From Amaurobius ferox (Eukaryota > Arthropoda > Arachnida > Araneae > Amaurobiidae): a stretch of DNA of 64,000 nt. The stretch is taken from assembly GCA_951213105.1 (NCBI GenBank), contig OX578152.1:68116727-68180726 (forward strand), in the 5' to 3' direction. A program made the position numbers and the translations under genes. The notes under the pieces were generated by a model, which worked only from the letters and a program-made list of their open reading frames with translations, was not told where the DNA came from and did not search any database. Below are positions 59,685-64,000 of the stretch, one piece after another. Numbering within the stretch: position 1 is the first letter of the stretch; every line of letters starts with the position of its first letter.

Positions 59685-60597
59685 CATTAACTATTGTGAA
59701 ATATGTTCACTTTCCATATGTAACATTATGCGATAAATTTATTAGCATCATTTTTGTAGATCAAGCTCATTCCATTCACGAGAGAAGATATTTTGGGCAA
59801 TAGTTTTGTATTTAGACACCATTACTCATTTATCTATTAACCTATTATCTCTGTCCATAACGCTTGGTGAAATGTTGGCAAGGGATGTGGTGGAATATAG
59901 CCAACTTGGCGACATTTTTAATGTTGCCAAATTAGTAAAATTCATCAAATTGACAAAAATGATGCTAAATCAATGAAAATGATGACTAATTGATGAAAAT
60001 TAAATATTTTATAAAAAATATTAGAATCCTGTCCATAAGGCTTGGCGAAAAATTTAGCGATGAATTTAGTGGGATATCACTGACTTGGTCAAACTCGCCA
60101 AATTGATATAAATGATGCTAAATGGGATGCAATGTTTTGCAAATTTTTATATTCCATCATATGGCGAGCACACCATCTGGTATGAAAGAAATGCTCTTTT
60201 TTCCCGTTCGTTTGTAATACTCAGAGATACATTTAGCAACTTGGCAAATAATCTTGTGAAATAATGCCAAGTTAATGAAAATGACGTCTAAATGATGCCG
60301 TTATATATAAAATAAATATATTTTATATTATTATACTATTAAAATATTTTAATGTATGGACTATATTGCTTATTGAGGATGCTATCAATATTGATAATTT
60401 TTAATTTACAGTTGCGTGAAACATAAGTTAATTGGGTGCGAAATAGTTTCCCATGTTATCATCAGGAAAAGCACCAAATGTACAATTCAATGTTTAAAAC
60501 ACTATATCATGAACCTTATATATCATTTTTTTCACAGTGAAAGAAGTAAATTCATCACATTGTTAAGGAAAGTCATGTGCTGCCCACATGAGATTTT
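59685..60597 (-). mobile_element. Family A long-form element (A10), second part
   Basis: Resumes at TATTGTGAAATATGTTCAC and ends GTGCTGCCCACATGAGAT. Carries the extra 450-bp segment shared with A9. Confidence 0.7.
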
Positions 60598-60639
60598 TTA
60601 AATTGGAGAACTGAAAACGTTTTCACTGTAATGAAAAAC

Positions 60640-61170
60640 ATATGTAATGAAATTTCTTAAAATTTAGAAGTTACGTACCTTGAGGGTTATTCTGATACTT
60701 ATTAGATTTTGAAATGATTCGCAAAAATATAACCGACCTTTTTTACGGAAGATCGTGAAAATGACTAAAATTGCTGAAATATATTTAATACTTGTTAAGT
60801 AACCAACCCTTTTTTGCGGAGTGGCCCACATAGGTCTTTAAAACCTGAAATAAATAACTAAAATTGCTCAAATATATATAAGTCCTTGTTATTCATGTAA
60901 TTTTTGATAACACAATGAATAAGGCTAACCCCATGACTCTAGGATTAACTGTTCTCGAGATACTGTAGTTTTTGAAAAGTTGAAGACTTTAAAGCGCATT
61001 AAGATGCAAATGAAACGAACATGCATTCAAACTGCAAATTGTATGCAATATCAGAAAAGTATCCATGTTATTCTCTGTAATTAAACTCAATTTAATGCAT
61101 CATGAAATAAAAAAATAAGAAAATGAATTTAAATTTGTAGGGAAAGTTATGTGCTGCTTGCTCACATTAT
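60640..61170 (-). mobile_element. Family B element (B14), diverged
   Basis: TATTCTGATACTTATTAGATT, GAGTGGCCCACATAGGTC and TTGTAGGGAAAGTTATGTGC follow the order of a reversed B copy; the 3' hairpin is missing. Confidence 0.6.
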
Positions 61171-61302
61171 ATTATTTACTTTAAGAGTTTGACTATTTTT
61201 CCTCCCTCTAAACTTTTTCATTTTTTACCAATAATTTAATGGTTGATATATTTCTTCTGTTTTTTAAATCTCATATCAATGCTTAAGATTTCATTCTCAG
61301 AG

Positions 61303-61495
61303 CCGCCTATATGGTAGCTGAGTGGTCAAGGCAAGTGTTACCACGTGCTTACTTTGCTATGTTGCCAGGCTGTGGATTCGAGTCCCACCTGAAGGCATGG
61401 ATGTTGTGTTGCTGAGTGCCTCCCACTAGTGCAACGTCATGTGATGGCTAAATGTTTCACAATGATGGCTGAATAGAAAAAGTATTATTATCGAT
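61303..61495 (+). mobile_element. Second tRNA-derived SINE-like element
   Basis: A-box-like GTAGCTGAGTGGTCAAGGC and B box GGATTCGAGTCCC (61374-61386), spaced as in a tRNA-Ser/Leu-type head, followed by an unrelated body to about 61495. Different from the first SINE. No clear target duplication. Confidence 0.55.
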
Positions 61496-62624
61496 TTAAA
61501 TGGCTCAGAATTTTCTTCCAAATTTTTGAATTCTTCTTCCAACAATGTATCACATTAATAAATCCTCAACCCAGAAATTGAAACACTTCCTTTGTTTCCA
61601 CATTATCACCCTCAAAATTGCCTTGCTGAGACTTTTTTTTTAATTTTTTTCTCTCAGAATGCGATTTTTCACAGTTTATGTTCCTTTTTCTCAACAACTA
61701 CTGATGAGAACACATTGAAATTTTTATGGTATATTCAAACTATGTGCATATTTTATCACTAAATTATAAGGGCATCTTGTTTAAGTTTTAACAACTAAGG
61801 GACTCCACTTCATGCTCATTAATGCTCGCCAGCTTCTGTAACTCATTTTGCTCTAATTGCTGATGCTCACTTTACAAGCTCTTTCATGCCACCTGCTATG
61901 CAGACGTAATACACATATTGGGAACTTGTTTGCTAACTCTTGTAGCTAACTTCACAAGCTCTTTCAATCTGGCCGATGCACATGAGTGCCTGTGTTCACT
62001 GTTGCTCGGCAAACCCTGGACCTCAGGGATCCACTCCTTCCTTCCTGGATCTCACTTCATCAGCTTTTTCACCCAGCTCACAATGTGTAAATATGAACTT
62101 TGTTACATTTCAAAATCAAAGACTACCAAGAATAGATTTAAAAGTCCTTTAATAAAATCTCCTTTCCTCAAAGTACAAAAATTACATGGCCAAAGTGCTT
62201 ACGGGCGTCACTATGCCATTCATCACTGGCGAAGTGAAAATATAGTGCAAACAAGTGCTTACAAATAGGCCATAACCGCCAGACAAACTTTACATATCAA
62301 TTTACGATTTTGCATCTGTTAGGCCTAAAACAAAGGATTTAAAATTTAAATAATTTTAAAATACAAATTACAATAAAGTTGAAGGTTCATAACCAAACTG
62401 AATGTAGTCAAAACACAAATTACATCAAATACTAAATTTTCAGAAAGTCATATAAAGGTTTGACAAGTAGGGAGTCGAGAACGAGTCACCAAGCATAACT
62501 CAGGGTCTGAACTGGATCAAATTTACAAATAGACTCATGGAAAAGATAAATAAAAAGGGATTCATAAAGTAAAATATTACGGGGGGGTTATTGCAACTGA
62601 TTAAAAGGAAAGTTTAATCAAACA
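61496..62624. other. Unassigned sequence with a family J half copy
   Basis: 62115-62195 resembles the left half of MITE J. A 116-codon frame at 61918-62268 overlaps it and has no recognised domain. 62440-62620 may be the 3' non-coding part of the Penelope-like element. Confidence 0.4.
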
Positions 62625-64000
62625 TAGGATGAAAATTATCGTTAATAACATACTGAACAAGAACCGTAGACAGTTTATCATTTTTAACATCTCAAGCATG
62701 TTCAGCTAAACGATTACCGACAGTAAGTTTAGTACTGCCAATTCAGTTATTATCAGGAGATAAAAGGGAGACAACGTACATTCCAACCTGGCACTTAGTT
62801 ATTTTTATCCTTATATTTATCCGAATGGATACGATTAAATAACGTAGTAACGGTCGAATGAGCTAGTTTAAACTTAAATTCATAGCAAAAATGAATAAGA
62901 GGACGAAAACTCGATGGGTGATACGAAAGACTCGATTTATATGGTATAAGTTCAGAAACGGGAACAAAATTAGTATTTGGATGAATAAAATTATGGAGAA
63001 TATGGAAAAAGATTTTATAAATAAACTCGAAAGAATAAGTGGCCTCATGACCAAGGTTAAAGATAAAGTTAATTTCAGTAAGACGAAATAGATGAACAAA
63101 CGTTAAAGACATGATTAAAATAAGCATTAAAAGAAGCTTTTTAGAAGAAATTGGATGAGAGGAGTTAGCGGGAATACATGAATTAGTGAAAGTAGGTTTA
63201 CGAAAAATAGAAGTATGAAAACCAAGAGAGTTACAGGAAACAAGAACATCCAGGAACGGTAAAGAAGTATTAGACTCATGTTCAAAAGTAAAATTAATAG
63301 AGGGATAAAAATCATTGACTTTATACAAAAGATCAAGGAGGTCGCTTAAACTATGATTCCAAATAATAAATACATAATCCACATAACGACACCAAAGATT
63401 AAGTTTAAGGGATAAAAAAGGCAAAATCTCATTCTCGAGCTCCTGTAATACGGCCTCAGCTAAAATGCCAGATAAGAGACTACCTATAAGCGCATCCGTA
63501 GTTTGCAAATAGATATTATCACGAAAACCAAAGTAATTAGTCTCTACGACGATTTCAATGCAGAAGTTATTACGTCAATAGTGGTCATATTACAATTTTG
63601 GCATAGAAGTTTTTTGGCAATAATATTAAGAGCATTTGTAAAAGGGAACACTAGGAAACAGAAACACAACGTCAAAACTATGAAAAGTGCAATTTGGAAC
63701 AAATGTAGTATTAAAGAGATGTTTAATTAAATTTTCAGTAGAGCTAATAGAATAAACATGATTATTAAAAAAAGGCTTAAGAAAATTAACTAACGCTTTC
63801 TCTAAAAAAATAAGTCGGATCATTACATTTAGACACAATAGGACGCATGGGATGGTTAACTTTATGTAATTTAATTTGTCCAAAAATTTGGGGTAGTTGA
63901 TAAGAAGTACGGAAAACAGCAGACTTAATAGTGGGAGAAAGATCGGAAGATTTTTTTTTTTAAGTTTAGCCACCCTAGAGTTAATAGCAGCAATCAGGAA
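62625..64000 (-). pseudogene. Penelope-like element: decayed reverse transcriptase with GIY-YIG tail (partial)
   Basis: Right to left: RT N-part (63626-63973; ALVNFLKPFFNNHVYSISST), RT core and thumb (62795-63508; GSLLSGILAEAVLQELENE, SLPFLDVLVS, FRKPTFTNS), then a GIY-YIG-like nuclease relic at 62625-62800 (GMYVV ... IGSTKLTVGNRLAEH). These elements copy RNA into DNA and use the GIY-YIG endonuclease to integrate. The catalytic Y-V-D-D is Y-V-D-Y here (GAT to TAT at 63374-63376). A one-base insertion in an A run separates RT from the nuclease, two in-frame stops lie in the nuclease part, and at least two more frameshifts lie near 63510-63630. Clearly dead. The window edge cuts the N-terminus. 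Confidence 0.85.

Overview
The window is AT-rich eukaryotic DNA made almost entirely of interspersed repeats, with two short stretches that look like host exons. Supporting signs are split genes with GT donor sites, tRNA-derived SINEs, a Penelope-like element, a LINE tail, Tc1, hAT-like and piggyBac-like elements, gypsy-type LTR remnants and many microsatellites. The mix fits an arthropod. A chelicerate such as a spider is my best guess, but this is inference and no diagnostic host gene is complete here.

Genes: (1) 43716-44171 (-) is a first coding exon of a membrane-anchored short-chain dehydrogenase of the RDH10/SDR16C type, with the cofactor loop, the NNAG motif and a GTAAG donor. (2) 51196-51405 (+) is a first coding exon encoding a THAP zinc-finger domain, with a GTAAAT donor and a full CRE (TGACGTCA) about 100 bp upstream. 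I could not find downstream exons for either. Other coding remnants are mobile: a Penelope-like reverse transcriptase plus GIY-YIG relic at the right edge (62.6-64 kb, -), a decayed Tc1 transposase (58.5-59.5 kb, +) and a LINE RT 3' end (36.0-37.0 kb, +).

Repeat layout: the dominant sequences are families I call A (about 0.9-1.4 kb, 10 main copies), B (about 0.75-0.85 kb, at least 14 copies or fragments) and C (about 1.3 kb), with rarer K and L. Although their bodies differ, they share one plan: a small 5' hairpin (in A and B ATGTG-GGCAR-CACAT), then a short motif, a body, a microsatellite, and a 3' terminal hairpin whose outer arm is the inverted copy of the 5' motif, followed by an A-rich end. 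This plan resembles non-autonomous Helentron/HINE (DINE-1-like) rolling-circle elements. Region by region: 1-5.6 kb E, A and B copies; 5.6-11.5 kb a 202-bp tandem pair and a long-inverted-repeat element stuffed with C and B copies; 12-20 kb B, L, A, a large foldback element (H) and a hairpin MITE; 20-33 kb LTR remnants, hAT-like elements, a 50-bp minisatellite, an unknown repeat G and a SINE; 33-37 kb K, two head-to-tail B copies and a LINE tail; 37-43.7 kb mostly unassigned sequence, E and a MITE; 43.7-45 kb the dehydrogenase exon and its upstream region; 45-53 kb C, A, B, E and the THAP exon; 53-61.2 kb a dense nest of A and B with Tc1 inside; 61.2-64 kb a second SINE and the Penelope relic.

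The two most unusual signals are the shared terminal architecture of otherwise different repeat families, and the piggyBac-like palindromic family E, whose copies sit inside locus-specific inverted arms that continue beyond the TTAA ends.
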